NCBI GenBank assembly: GCA_018241425.1
Contig: JAFEDU010000003.1
Location: forward strand, 372,001 to 436,000
Direction: 5' to 3'
DNA from: Pseudomonadota bacterium
GTDB lineage: Bacteria; Pseudomonadota; Gammaproteobacteria; Steroidobacterales; Steroidobacteraceae
DNA length: 64,000 nucleotides
The translations under genes were made by a program, and so were the position numbers. This document shows positions 25,301 through 32,610 of the stretch, piece by piece. How positions within the stretch are numbered: the stretch's first letter is position 1; each line of letters opens with the position of its first letter. The notes below the pieces were generated by a model. The model was not told the origin of the DNA, made no database searches, and saw nothing but the letters and a program-made list of their open reading frames with translations.

Positions 25301-25384
25301 AACATCAATGCGGCCCCGTTCATCCGCTCCGAGATCCCGCTGCGCCCGCGCGTGCTGATGGGAAGCATCACGTACCGGTTCTGA
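22301..25384 (+). CDS. TonB-dependent receptor with N-terminal STN domain
   Basis: Outer-membrane receptor of 1027 aa. A long leader ('VLRALSVCAPLALLDAHA') is followed by a secretin/TonB short N-terminal (STN) domain at about residues 60-145 ('IPAQSLAGALKAFSDQTGLQ'), then the plug ('DVQSVPVTIQTLTGAQLQQS', 'VTSFNQLLRYTPAV', 'VEIFEGPQATLFGGGAEAGA') and the 22-strand barrel ending 'VLMGSITYRF'. A GTG at about 22353 could be the true start. STN domains normally signal to a membrane anti-sigma factor, but no FecR/FecI pair is adjacent; an AraC regulator follows instead. Substrate unknown; the insertions with 'SVGPF' and 'GGPACLS' segments resemble receptors of Sphingomonas and Steroidobacter type rather than siderophore receptors. 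Confidence 0.93.
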   Translation: MVDVSSAVHSAPNRDTGLVHKRKSNASSRVRAPQIAKAVSDVLRALSVCAPLALLDAHAAPVDTVSATTLHADIPAQSLAGALKAFSDQTGLQFIYVSALVANRSSHAVSAGQGVDEALAGLLEGTGLRFDHLTPSAIRVSAAPPALTRTPAQEQELSLVVVEADRLQEDVQSVPVTIQTLTGAQLQQSGVTSFNQLLRYTPAVTYSGNGPATGNIFMRGLGSVSSGNQSQATTAPFPNVALYLDHQSMQFPSRNNDVYLVDMERVEIFEGPQATLFGGGAEAGAIRYVTHKPGLDSTSGEAFAGYGTTAGGGSNSALSAVLNLPLVPGRVAVRAVVFSEDQGGYIANVPSTISYAPGTVAASTGAKADNAPLVARNTNPVHYQGARLSVLWKFHEKWDVLLQQNYQDMQASGYFYAYPRDSNGAVLAPDQIAAFTPAFTKDRYESTAWTLTGETDLLSVVYAGSFMVRHIEGQQDYSNYLRSSAGSYYGCIGPGAGYFNPSKFDSLKGKPLACYPPVADWNDTVENQHQSHDLRFTTPERYRVRGVLGAFWEKFVIFDQMSFNYLAIPQCDPANLAAAAAGGPACLSAVGPFPGSFASDPGLRENMNNAFGQDTQRGYKQQAFFGSVDVDLVPDFLTLTAGTRRYRYDEFEYGSEWFSESSNPLILNHPNGACTAAADGSCGFPIDLSKGESGFSSRASLAWHITPDIMTFYTYSQGFRPGGFNRTPSVRGQPVFLFPEAPYCGAASSDPRCARGGSLYGLPTDQYTRPIGYSADTLSNNELGIKSELLSHRLLVNASMYWMKWNNVQSQLFDLSHFGTATFIEQGPSYDIRGLSLQLVARVAGGFSLQGAGSWSSSSQSGSPCLRSTGTTPFTPNNPTPAGQCITVVNGAAYVNPWDVRGSSLPYSPASQFSVQGRYDLSVGRFKAFLVAGVSHIAAMHSTPQNYPDGNDPAQNPPMTTLLRYAIPGATTCNGSLGLSADAWTAQFTGSNLTNAYGPSNINAAPFIRSEIPLRPRVLMGSITYRF

Positions 25385-25498
25385 TGGCGGCCCACCGGTG
25401 GCTCACATCACCCCGCCACTTGATCTTCCGGATCCCGACGGCATGCCCGTGAACCGGTGTGCACGCGGCCGTGGCCAACCGCCCGGCGCCCCTGCGCC

Positions 25499-25990
25499 AT
25501 GAATCCCGAGACTCCACCTCAGGAGCCTGATCTTCTGCGCCGCCTGCTGCGCGCCAGGGACCGCATGGACGCAGCCTCGCACGAGCAATGGCCGGTCCGT
25601 CGCCTGGCGCGGGTCAGCAGCATCTCGGAGGCTCACTTCGCGCGGTCATTCAGGCAGGCTTTCGGGGTTCCGCCGCACCGCTACCTGCTGACCCGGCGCA
25701 TCGAGCGCGCGGTGGCACTGCTGCGCGAGACCGATCTGCCGATCATCGACATCGCGTTCCAGACGGGATGGAAGAGCCTGGGGACCTTCGGGCGCATCTT
25801 CCGCGACATCACGGGCGCAGCCCCGGGCTCCGTTCGTGAGCAGGGAAGGGATGACCCGGACGAGTTGGCCGCTGTGCCGGCCTGCGTGCTGCGGGCCGCG
25901 CACAGGCCGCACCTCACCATGGCAGTTTCGGAGAAGCGGCGCCGCACCACGGCCGGTATAAAGCGAGCCAAGGATAAGGAGGACCCATGA
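25499..25990 (+). CDS. AraC-family regulator, DNA-binding domain only
   Basis: Protein of 163 aa with two helix-turn-helix motifs: 'WPVRRLARVSSISEAHFARS' and 'LPIIDIAFQTGWKSLGTFGR' followed by 'IFRDITGAAPGSVRE'. There is no N-terminal sensing domain; a C-terminal tail of about 60 residues is basic. The stop overlaps the ATG of the VOC gene (ATGA), so the two are translationally coupled. AraC-VOC pairs are common and the regulator probably controls the small enzyme; it may also act on the TonB receptor upstream. Confidence 0.9.
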   Translation: MNPETPPQEPDLLRRLLRARDRMDAASHEQWPVRRLARVSSISEAHFARSFRQAFGVPPHRYLLTRRIERAVALLRETDLPIIDIAFQTGWKSLGTFGRIFRDITGAAPGSVREQGRDDPDELAAVPACVLRAAHRPHLTMAVSEKRRRTTAGIKRAKDKEDP

Positions 25991-26394
25991 CTCAAGGTGT
26001 CGCCGTGGTCGGACTTTACGTTCGCGACCAGGATGAAGCTCTGGCGTTTTATGTCGAGAAGCTCGGATTTCGCGTCCATACGGACGTCCGCAACGGGGAC
26101 TACCGGTGGCTCACCGTACAGCACCCGGACCAGCCCTCGTTCCAGCTCGGGCTCTTCCTGCCAGGACCCCCGGTGCTCGACGCCGGCACCGCGCAATCGG
26201 TGCGTGCGATCGTCGCCAAGGGCGCGATGCCGCCGCTCGTGCTGCTGGTCGATGACTGTCGTTCAGCCTACGAGCGGATGCGCGGGCGCGGCGTGGAGTT
26301 CACGCAGGAGCCCGCTGACCGTTACGGCAGCGTGGATGCGGGGTTCCGCGATCCGTCCGGAAACGGCTGGAAGATGATCGAGGCACGCCGCTAG
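25987..26394 (+). CDS. VOC (glyoxalase/dioxygenase) superfamily protein
   Basis: Protein of 135 aa with two beta-alpha-beta-beta-beta units: 'VVGLYVRDQDEALAFYVEKL' and 'PPLVLLVDDCRSAYERMRGR', ending in 'FRDPSGNGWKMIEA' with the metal-binding glutamate of the family. Substrate cannot be deduced; members include glyoxalase I-like, fosfomycin-resistance-like and ring-cleavage enzymes. The start overlaps the AraC gene stop, and a Shine-Dalgarno-like AAGGAGGA lies just upstream. Confidence 0.9.
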   Translation: MTQGVAVVGLYVRDQDEALAFYVEKLGFRVHTDVRNGDYRWLTVQHPDQPSFQLGLFLPGPPVLDAGTAQSVRAIVAKGAMPPLVLLVDDCRSAYERMRGRGVEFTQEPADRYGSVDAGFRDPSGNGWKMIEARR

Positions 26395-26445
26395 GGTTTC
26401 GCCTGGCAATGCGCACGGGTGCGCTCACCGGCTGTGCGGTGCGTC

Positions 26446-27621
26446 CTACTCCGGCGGCAGGTCGAAGCGCTCGATGTAGCGCCTGAAGTCGCCTCGCACC
26501 GCCGTCGGGTCGATCCCGTATTCCTCCGGCGAATAGCGATGGATGCCGTGCTTGCCCGGCGGGTTGTCCGCGATGAACCACTTCATCCTGGCGGCAGCCT
26601 CATCGGTCATCGGGATGCCAAAGGCATCGTAGATGCCTTCGACAGCTGCGAACTGGTCCCGGATGAAGTCTGTGAAACGCAGGTCGTAGAACATCGCCTG
26701 TGGGTACTGCTGCGCCGAACGCACGGCGATCGCATGCTCGAGTGCGTGCTGCAGGCGGGGGTTCCAGTCCTCGGCGATGGCGGGGCCATGGACGTCGTCG
26801 CTCCCCATCGAGCGCACCAGGGTCGTGAGGCTCGCGTACGAGGTCAGTGACTTCACCGGGTCGCGATGGGTGAACACGATGCGCGCGTCCGGGTATGTGC
26901 GCAGCAGGTGCTCCAGACCCCACATGTGCGCCCCGGTCTTCAGCACCCAGCGCTCCCCGCGGTGCGCGGACTGCAGGTGCTGCAGTTGCCGGTAGTGGAA
27001 GTCGTAGACGTGCGACCAGTCCGCCTCGTTGTCCACCCAGTCCTCGTAAGCGGTCACCCGGAACTGGTTGTGGAACAACGGCGTGCACATGGCATCACCC
27101 ATCATGACCACGCATTCCTGGGAGAGCTGGGCCCCCATCGGGTGCATTGCCTTGAACTTCTCGCGGCGCTCGTCCTGCGGCGGGAAGCCGGCCTCGCAGC
27201 GAGCGATGCGCGGGTCGGTGTCGAACGTCGCGGTCGCCGGCGGCGGGGAGGGGAAGGTCACTTCCCAGGTGAGCGGTGCACGGTTACGCGGGTCCTGCGC
27301 CAGTATGTCATGCAGGATGGTCGTCCCGGTCCTGACGAGGCCGATGATGAAGACCGGCTTGACGATGCTTTCGTGCGCTATGCCCGGGTTGAGCTTCCGG
27401 TCATTCACGTACTGCAGGCGGTTGACGATGTGCCCGAGCGTGCGCTCGCGGGCGATGTATTGACCCACCGGATTCAGCGCCGCATCGCGCTCGAGCGAGG
27501 TGACGAGCAGCTTCAGAGGATCAACGAACGGACCCGGACCGAGGTCCGTCAGGCCGCCGGTGCGGGTGCTGGCTTCATCGAGGAGTGACTGTGCAGAAAA
27601 CTGCAGCTTCGAGGCTGTCAT
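26446..27621 (-). CDS. Sulfotransferase-family protein
   Basis: Protein of 391 aa. The 5'-phosphosulfate-binding loop is 'FIIGLVRTGTTILHDILAQD' (Gly94-Thr100), and the 3'-phosphate region is 'RIVFTHRDPVKSLTSYASL'. This is the large sulfotransferase group common in actinobacteria and environmental proteobacteria, acting on unknown alcohol or lipid acceptors with PAPS. No signal peptide. The 5' end lies 34 bases from a G16 tract on the plus strand (C16 in the direction of this gene), which sits where a promoter or leader would be. Confidence 0.9.
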   Translation of the reverse strand: MTASKLQFSAQSLLDEASTRTGGLTDLGPGPFVDPLKLLVTSLERDAALNPVGQYIARERTLGHIVNRLQYVNDRKLNPGIAHESIVKPVFIIGLVRTGTTILHDILAQDPRNRAPLTWEVTFPSPPPATATFDTDPRIARCEAGFPPQDERREKFKAMHPMGAQLSQECVVMMGDAMCTPLFHNQFRVTAYEDWVDNEADWSHVYDFHYRQLQHLQSAHRGERWVLKTGAHMWGLEHLLRTYPDARIVFTHRDPVKSLTSYASLTTLVRSMGSDDVHGPAIAEDWNPRLQHALEHAIAVRSAQQYPQAMFYDLRFTDFIRDQFAAVEGIYDAFGIPMTDEAAARMKWFIADNPPGKHGIHRYSPEEYGIDPTAVRGDFRRYIERFDLPPE

Positions 27622-27654
27622 GCGCAGCAGTCTAGCGTGGCTTCACGCGCTTGC

Positions 27655-27670
27655 GGGGGGGGGGGGGGGG
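27655..27670. repeat. G16 homopolymer tract
   Basis: Sixteen consecutive G on the plus strand between the sulfotransferase start (27621) and the desaturase stop (27691). Such tracts vary in length by slipped-strand mispairing. It might change promoter spacing for the sulfotransferase, or reflect an assembly or sequencing limit. Confidence 0.95.
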
Positions 27671-27690
27671 CGCACAAACCCCGCCCTGTG

Positions 27691-28782
27691 TCAGGCCTGC
27701 CGGTACTCCGCCACGGAAATGATCCGCTGTGCCTGCCGGTCCCAGAGGATGCAATGCAGGGCGCCCAGCACCTCGTGCAGGTTCACGCGCGTGACGCGCC
27801 CAAACAGGTGCTGGTACTCCTCGTGGCAGGCGGCCAGGCGGTAGTTCGGGATGCTCGCCGACAGGTGATGGATGTGGTGGTAGCCGATGTTCACGGTGAA
27901 CCAGTTCAGCCAGTCCGGCAGCACCAGGAAGCTCGTACCCTCGAGCGCTCCGACGTCGCGATCCCAGTGGCTGCCGTCGCTCGCATAGGCATGGGGGAAG
28001 TTGTGCTGCACCGTGAACAGGACAATGCCCGCCCCGCCCGCGATCGATACGCTCAGAAGGTACACCGAGAAGAAGAGCGAGGCGCCGATCGCCCAGCACA
28101 TGAAGAGGCTGAGCAGCACCACGTTGTTCCACAGCATGTGCCGGTACTCGCGGGCCGACTTCCAGTAGCGTGACTCATAGCCTGCGGCGTGGGTTCGCAG
28201 CGGGATGCCGGGCTGCGCCAGTGTCTGCCGTGTCACGTGCATCACGAGGCCGATGGTTCCCTTCAGCCAGGTGAAGCGTGGGTTGAAGATCAGGTAGATG
28301 AAGCCCGCCAGCGGTGCCACCCCCACGCTGCACTTGATCTGGTAGAGGCGCTGCTGCACGCGGGTGAGGGCCGCGTACTCCTGCACCGACAGCGTGGCGT
28401 ACGGTCCCCGGTACCGGTCCCAGTTGCCGTTGTGGGTATGGTGGTAGTTGTGATGCTGCGCCCAGACGTACTGGGGCATCCCGGACACGACCCCCAGAAG
28501 AAATCCCGCCGCCTGATTGAGTCGCCGGCTCCGGAACAGGCTCACATGGCCGCACTCGTGCATCAGGCCGAATACCCGCACCGTGAACAGGACCATGAGG
28601 GGCACGGGAGCCAGGGCGAGCCACGGGGATATCCGGGCAAACTGGACGGCGACCCCCCACAGGAGTGCCAGCGGCACGAGGGTCGTGAAAAACTGCGTCA
28701 GTCCTTTGACGTCACTGGACTGGGCGTAGCAAGAGAGCATGGCGCCTCTTTGGCGCTTCAGGCACGCATACGGCACCACCAA
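27691..28782 (-). CDS. Membrane fatty acid desaturase
   Basis: Integral-membrane di-iron desaturase of 363 aa. The three histidine boxes are present: HECGH (residues 75-79), HHNYHH (110-115) and HHIHH near the C terminus ('NIGYHHIHHLSASIPNYRL'). Several hydrophobic segments flank the boxes. It introduces a double bond in an acyl chain, or hydroxylates a related lipid; regiospecificity is not predictable. An ATG 14 codons downstream of the start used is an alternative. Its stop faces the G16 tract and the sulfotransferase gene on the same strand. Confidence 0.92.
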   Translation of the reverse strand: MVVPYACLKRQRGAMLSCYAQSSDVKGLTQFFTTLVPLALLWGVAVQFARISPWLALAPVPLMVLFTVRVFGLMHECGHVSLFRSRRLNQAAGFLLGVVSGMPQYVWAQHHNYHHTHNGNWDRYRGPYATLSVQEYAALTRVQQRLYQIKCSVGVAPLAGFIYLIFNPRFTWLKGTIGLVMHVTRQTLAQPGIPLRTHAAGYESRYWKSAREYRHMLWNNVVLLSLFMCWAIGASLFFSVYLLSVSIAGGAGIVLFTVQHNFPHAYASDGSHWDRDVGALEGTSFLVLPDWLNWFTVNIGYHHIHHLSASIPNYRLAACHEEYQHLFGRVTRVNLHEVLGALHCILWDRQAQRIISVAEYRQA

Positions 28783-28947
28783 GGCCCCCCCGGGTGCGGA
28801 TCGAAGTCGTACTTATAGGAACGCGAGCCCAGCGTCTCTAGCTAAGGCGTCACAGTATGCTGCACGCGGGTCGTAGAGGGCCAGAAGAAACCACCGGGTG
28901 CGTGGGGATTCACTCTCCTCCGGGAGGGAGGAGGAGGCCGGGAAAGC

Positions 28948-29412
28948 TCAGTGACCCCGCGCGTCCGGAGGTGCGGCCATACCCGAGATGATCTGCCACT
29001 GGCCACCCGGCTGCCGCATCCAGCTGTGGATGACACGCAAGGCGCCAGGCTTCTCAGACCCATCCTTGGCCGCCCAGACCATGCGGACTCGATAGGCGAC
29101 CGTGACGCAGGCGCCATTTTCCTGGGCCGCGAGCCGCTCCAGCTCGTAGGACTTGAGCGCTTCCCCGGCACCGGTGTGCAGGGCGATCCAGTCGGTGATG
29201 TGCTCCTTGTGCACCGGCTCCGGGCTGCTCAGCGGCCACCCCAGGAAGTCCCGGTGCCACAGCGTCCGATAGTGCTCGAGATCGTTGTCCCTGACGTAGT
29301 GCCAGTAAGAGTCTTCGAGCGACCAGACCGCCTGTTCGGAGGCGGATGGACCTGCGCCAAACGCGGGGGCGGCGAGCAGCAGGGCCGTGAGGGAGAGGGA
29401 GAGTCGCGACAT
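28948..29412 (-). CDS. Exported NTF2-like (SnoaL/DUF4440) protein
   Basis: Protein of 154 aa with a Sec signal peptide ('LSLTALLLAAPAFGAG') and an NTF2-like domain: 'AVWSLEDSYWHYVRDNDLEH', 'YRTLWHRDFLGWP', then 'VIHSWMRQPGGQWQIISGMA'. Function unknown. It lies 32 bases after the TIR-domain gene on the same strand and could be the third gene of an epimerase-TIR operon. Between it and the desaturase (28783-28947) is a short G+C-rich inverted repeat near 28915-28932 but no T-run on the minus strand. Confidence 0.78.
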   Translation of the reverse strand: MSRLSLSLTALLLAAPAFGAGPSASEQAVWSLEDSYWHYVRDNDLEHYRTLWHRDFLGWPLSSPEPVHKEHITDWIALHTGAGEALKSYELERLAAQENGACVTVAYRVRMVWAAKDGSEKPGALRVIHSWMRQPGGQWQIISGMAAPPDARGH

Positions 29413-29444
29413 TTGGGCCTCCGCCAGAAGAATCGGGCCATTGC

Positions 29445-30284
29445 CTAGTGGGTCGAGGGTTGCGGCGCTGGAGTCGTCAGGGGAGCGGGGTTTTGCGGGC
29501 CCGGAGCAGGCGGCGGGACCGGAGTTGAAGGGATGTGCTTGAGCTCTTCGAGGTCGTCCGCGTCGCGGTGGCCGTGCGCGTCAGAACACGCGCGGGCGAG
29601 GATCCCGAACACCAGCCAGAGATAGACGAGGATCCGGATCCACTTGGGCCAGCTCTGGAAGAAGAGCCACGCGCAATGGAATGCCCAGCCCACGAGGCGC
29701 AGGTAGTAATGCGTCGTCCCGGTGCCGCGCACCGGCAGGGGCGGATAGGTGGTGCGCGCGGCTGCGGGCGCACCGGCCATGGCCGGCTGGTACCTCGGCC
29801 GCCGGGGCGCGCCCTGCGGTGCACTAGCCTCTCCGCTCACGAGCTTGCGGCACAGCTGCTCGAGCGCGGGGGTGGGCTTCCCGCCGGGCACCCGCAGCCA
29901 CTGCACGGCGAGAAACCGTTCCGGTACGCGGGCACCGGCCTGCACGGTCTCGTCGATCACCACCGGCAGCAGGAAGATGTGGTCGTCGGCCATGTCGAGG
30001 CTGCGCTCGACGGCCAGCCGCCACTCCCGCCGGAAGTAACCTTCGGCGCGCCGCTCGGTGGTCGCCGAGATCACCGGCATGAAGAAGTCGCAGTCGCGTA
30101 TCTGGGCACGGATCTTCTGGTCCCACGCATCGCCCCCGTGCAGGTCGCTCTCGTCGTACCAGACCTCGAGGCCCAGTCCGGGCAGTGCGGCGCGCAGTGC
30201 CTGCGCCGCCTGCCGGTCTTCCGAGGCGTAACTCAGGAAGACCGCGGGTGCGCCGCGGGCGGCGGAGGTTGCATCAGCGGTCAT
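29445..30284 (-). CDS. TIR-domain membrane protein
   Basis: Protein of 279 aa. The N-terminal TIR domain (about residues 13-130) shows 'AVFLSYASEDRQAAQALRAA', 'LEVWYDESDLHGGDAWD' and 'DCDFFMPVISATTERRAEGY', with Glu87 in 'FRREW' at the position of the NAD-cleaving glutamate of catalytic TIRs. A long hydrophobic segment at about residues 200-240 ('IRILVYLWLVFGILARA') anchors it in the membrane, and a Pro-rich tail follows. The ATG at 30284 is chosen because it precedes the domain and lies 11 bases after the epimerase stop. Bacterial TIR proteins act as NADase effectors of phage defence or as signalling adaptors; a membrane-anchored one behind an NAD-dependent enzyme is unusual. Confidence 0.88.
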   Translation of the reverse strand: MTADATSAARGAPAVFLSYASEDRQAAQALRAALPGLGLEVWYDESDLHGGDAWDQKIRAQIRDCDFFMPVISATTERRAEGYFRREWRLAVERSLDMADDHIFLLPVVIDETVQAGARVPERFLAVQWLRVPGGKPTPALEQLCRKLVSGEASAPQGAPRRPRYQPAMAGAPAAARTTYPPLPVRGTGTTHYYLRLVGWAFHCAWLFFQSWPKWIRILVYLWLVFGILARACSDAHGHRDADDLEELKHIPSTPVPPPAPGPQNPAPLTTPAPQPSTH

Positions 30285-30295
30285 GGCAGGCGCGG

Positions 30296-31399
30296 TCAGT
30301 GGCTGTCCAGGCGCGCGAGGATGGTCTTCTCCTGCTCGGCGGTCGGCCAGCGGCGCGCCGCCGCGCGGCGCTCGGGCGTCTGAGCGCGCCACCACTCGAG
30401 CGTGCCACGCCCGGAATCGGCGATGGAACGGTAGTGCACGCCGGCGCGGGCAGCCCGGCTGCCATCGAAGCTCGTGCGCTCGTTCGCGAAGATGCCGCCG
30501 CTGACGGTGGGTTCCACGAGCGGGAAATCCACCTTGAGCTCCTCGACCAGGGCAGCCGGGGGACGCACGAACTGCACCGGCTGGGCACTCAGCGGGCGCA
30601 GTGCCTCGAGCACGGCATCCCAGGGCACCCCGGGGGCTGCGGCATTGAAGATGCCGGCGGTATCCCGTTCCAGGAGCGTTACCATCCACGGGCACACGTC
30701 GCGCGCATCCACCACCTGCAGGTCCTTGGCATCCGCACGCGGACCGACCACCGTGCCGCCCTCGGCGGTGCGGGCCGGCCAATAGGTGAACCGGTCAGTC
30801 TCGTCGCCGGGGCCGACGATGTACGTCGGTCGCACCACGGTCGCCCCCTTGCCGTAGATCTCGCGCGCGATCCGGTCACCTTCCGCCTTCATCTCCCCGT
30901 AGGTCTGCATGGACACCTGCTCGGTCTCGGTGCTGCTGAGGGGCCGCAGGGGCGAGTCCTCGTGGCACACCGGGTCGTTGCCCTGGTAGGCGGCCACGGT
31001 CGATACGAACAGGTAGCGGTGCACCCGGCCCTTGAGCAGCTGGGCGGCATCGCGTACGTGGCGCGGGACGTAGCCGGAGTTGTCGATGACCGCATCCCAG
31101 CGGCGCTTACCCTCCAGCGCGGCGAGGCCCGGTGCGACCTTGGTGTCACGGTCACCGATCAGCACCTCCACCCGGTCGCCGTAGAGGGAGGCATCCTTGT
31201 GGCCGCGGTTGAACAGCGTCACGCGATGGCCGCGCGCCAGGGCGTATTCCACCTGGTGCGGGCCGAGGAAACCCGTCCCGCCCAGTATCAAGAGGTTGAG
31301 CGGGTGCGAGGCGCGCGGCACGTCCGCGAACAGGCGGCCCGCGGAGGCGGCAGCCAGGGCCGCCGCACCATACTTCAGCATTTCCCGGCGTGTGGTCAT
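30296..31399 (-). CDS. Tat-exported NAD-dependent epimerase/dehydratase
   Basis: Extended SDR of 367 aa with a twin-arginine signal at the N terminus ('TTRREMLKYGAAALAAASAG'). The Rossmann motif is 'LLILGGTGFLGPHQVEYALA', and the 'RPTYIVGPGDETDRFTYWPA' and 'FNAAAPG' segments are typical of the NAD-dependent epimerase group. The ATG at 31399 starts the Tat signal; a longer open frame upstream is not protein-like. Tat export would carry the enzyme folded with its cofactor to the periplasm. It is followed 11 bases later by the TIR-domain gene. Substrate unknown, probably a nucleotide sugar or isoflavone-reductase-like compound. Confidence 0.87.
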   Translation of the reverse strand: MTTRREMLKYGAAALAAASAGRLFADVPRASHPLNLLILGGTGFLGPHQVEYALARGHRVTLFNRGHKDASLYGDRVEVLIGDRDTKVAPGLAALEGKRRWDAVIDNSGYVPRHVRDAAQLLKGRVHRYLFVSTVAAYQGNDPVCHEDSPLRPLSSTETEQVSMQTYGEMKAEGDRIAREIYGKGATVVRPTYIVGPGDETDRFTYWPARTAEGGTVVGPRADAKDLQVVDARDVCPWMVTLLERDTAGIFNAAAPGVPWDAVLEALRPLSAQPVQFVRPPAALVEELKVDFPLVEPTVSGGIFANERTSFDGSRAARAGVHYRSIADSGRGTLEWWRAQTPERRAAARRWPTAEQEKTILARLDSH

Positions 31400-31593
31400 G
31401 GACTTCCTTCCCGCTTGGCTTTGCGCCCGTGGCCGCGGCGCAGCGCGCATGAGACACCCGAAGGGTGGGTGAGGTAAAGCCCTCCGGGACTGCCCCCTGC
31501 AAGGGAGCTCGGAACCTGCGATGTCCGAAATCGTCGGTTTGCCGGCTCCCGGCACGCGAGCGTCCGCCGTATGCTTCGTGACGGAGGTTCTCG

Positions 31594-32610
31594 ATGGACG
31601 TGCGCACCCTACGCATCGCCTTCCTGGGATTCGACGACCTGAACACCTTCGATATCGCCGGTCCCTTCGAGGCCTTCTCCACCGCCACGCGCATGCTGGC
31701 GGAGCGCCCGCGCCCGCGCGCCTCCTACCTGCTCAGGCTCCACGGCCCGCGGACCGGGGCGCTGGCCGGGGAGAGCGGGCTATCCTTGATGGCGACGGCA
31801 CCCTACGAGGATGCCGTGGGCGCCGATACGGTCATCGTGCCCGGCGGCCCGGGACTGCGGCAGCCCGACACGCAGGCGGCCGTCGCCCAATGGCTGCGTA
31901 CCCACGCGCGGCGCAGCCGGCGCGTGGTCTCGGTGTGTACCGGGCTCTACGGGCTCGCGGCCAGCGGCCTGCTCAAGGGGCGCCGTGCCACGACGCACTG
32001 GCGCTTCGCCGCGGATGCCGCGCGCGTGTTCCCCGGCATCGAGGTGGACGGGGCGGCCCTGTTCCTGAGAGACGGCCGCTTCTATTCCAGCGCGGGGATC
32101 AGCGCGGCGGTCGACCTGGCGCTGGCGTTGATCGAGGAAGACTTCGGTCGTTCGCTGTCGCTGGCCGTGGCGCGCGAGATGGTGGTCTACCTGCGGCGCG
32201 AGGGCGGCCAGAGCCAGTACTCCGAGCCGCTGCGCTTCCAGGCGCGCGCCCGCTCGGAGCTCGGCGACCTGATTCCCTGGATCCATGCCAACCTCGGCGC
32301 TCCGCTGTCGGTGGAGCAGCTCGCGCAGCGCGTGCACCTGGGCGCGCGCCAGCTGAGCCGGCGGTTCCGCGACGTGCTCGGGGTCTCGCCGGCCGCCTAT
32401 CTCGCGGCGGCGCGCCTGGATGAGGCCCGGCGCCGCCTCACCGACGGCCGCGACTCGATCGAGGTGATCGCATCCGGTCTCGGCTACGGCTCCGGAGACG
32501 TCCTGCGCCGCCGCTTTCGTGCCCGCTACGGCCTGAGCCCCGTCGATTTTCGCCAGCGCTTCGCGCGCGCCCTGCCCAGCGCTTCTTCCCGATCACGGAG
32601 ACTCTCATGA
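31594..32610 (+). CDS. GlxA-like AraC regulator with DJ-1/PfpI domain
   Basis: Protein of 338 aa. The N-terminal DJ-1/PfpI domain has 'IAFLGFDDLNTFDIAGPFEA' and the nucleophile-elbow cysteine in 'VVSVCTGLYGLAASGLL'; the C-terminal AraC domain has 'LSVEQLAQRVHLGARQLSRR' and 'IEVIASGLGYGSGDVLRRRF'. It regulates unknown targets in response to a small molecule bound to the N-terminal domain. The stop overlaps the cytochrome P460 start (ATGA), so the regulator and cytochrome are co-translated, which suggests the cytochrome is part of its response. Confidence 0.93.
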   Translation: MDVRTLRIAFLGFDDLNTFDIAGPFEAFSTATRMLAERPRPRASYLLRLHGPRTGALAGESGLSLMATAPYEDAVGADTVIVPGGPGLRQPDTQAAVAQWLRTHARRSRRVVSVCTGLYGLAASGLLKGRRATTHWRFAADAARVFPGIEVDGAALFLRDGRFYSSAGISAAVDLALALIEEDFGRSLSLAVAREMVVYLRREGGQSQYSEPLRFQARARSELGDLIPWIHANLGAPLSVEQLAQRVHLGARQLSRRFRDVLGVSPAAYLAAARLDEARRRLTDGRDSIEVIASGLGYGSGDVLRRRFRARYGLSPVDFRQRFARALPSASSRSRRLS

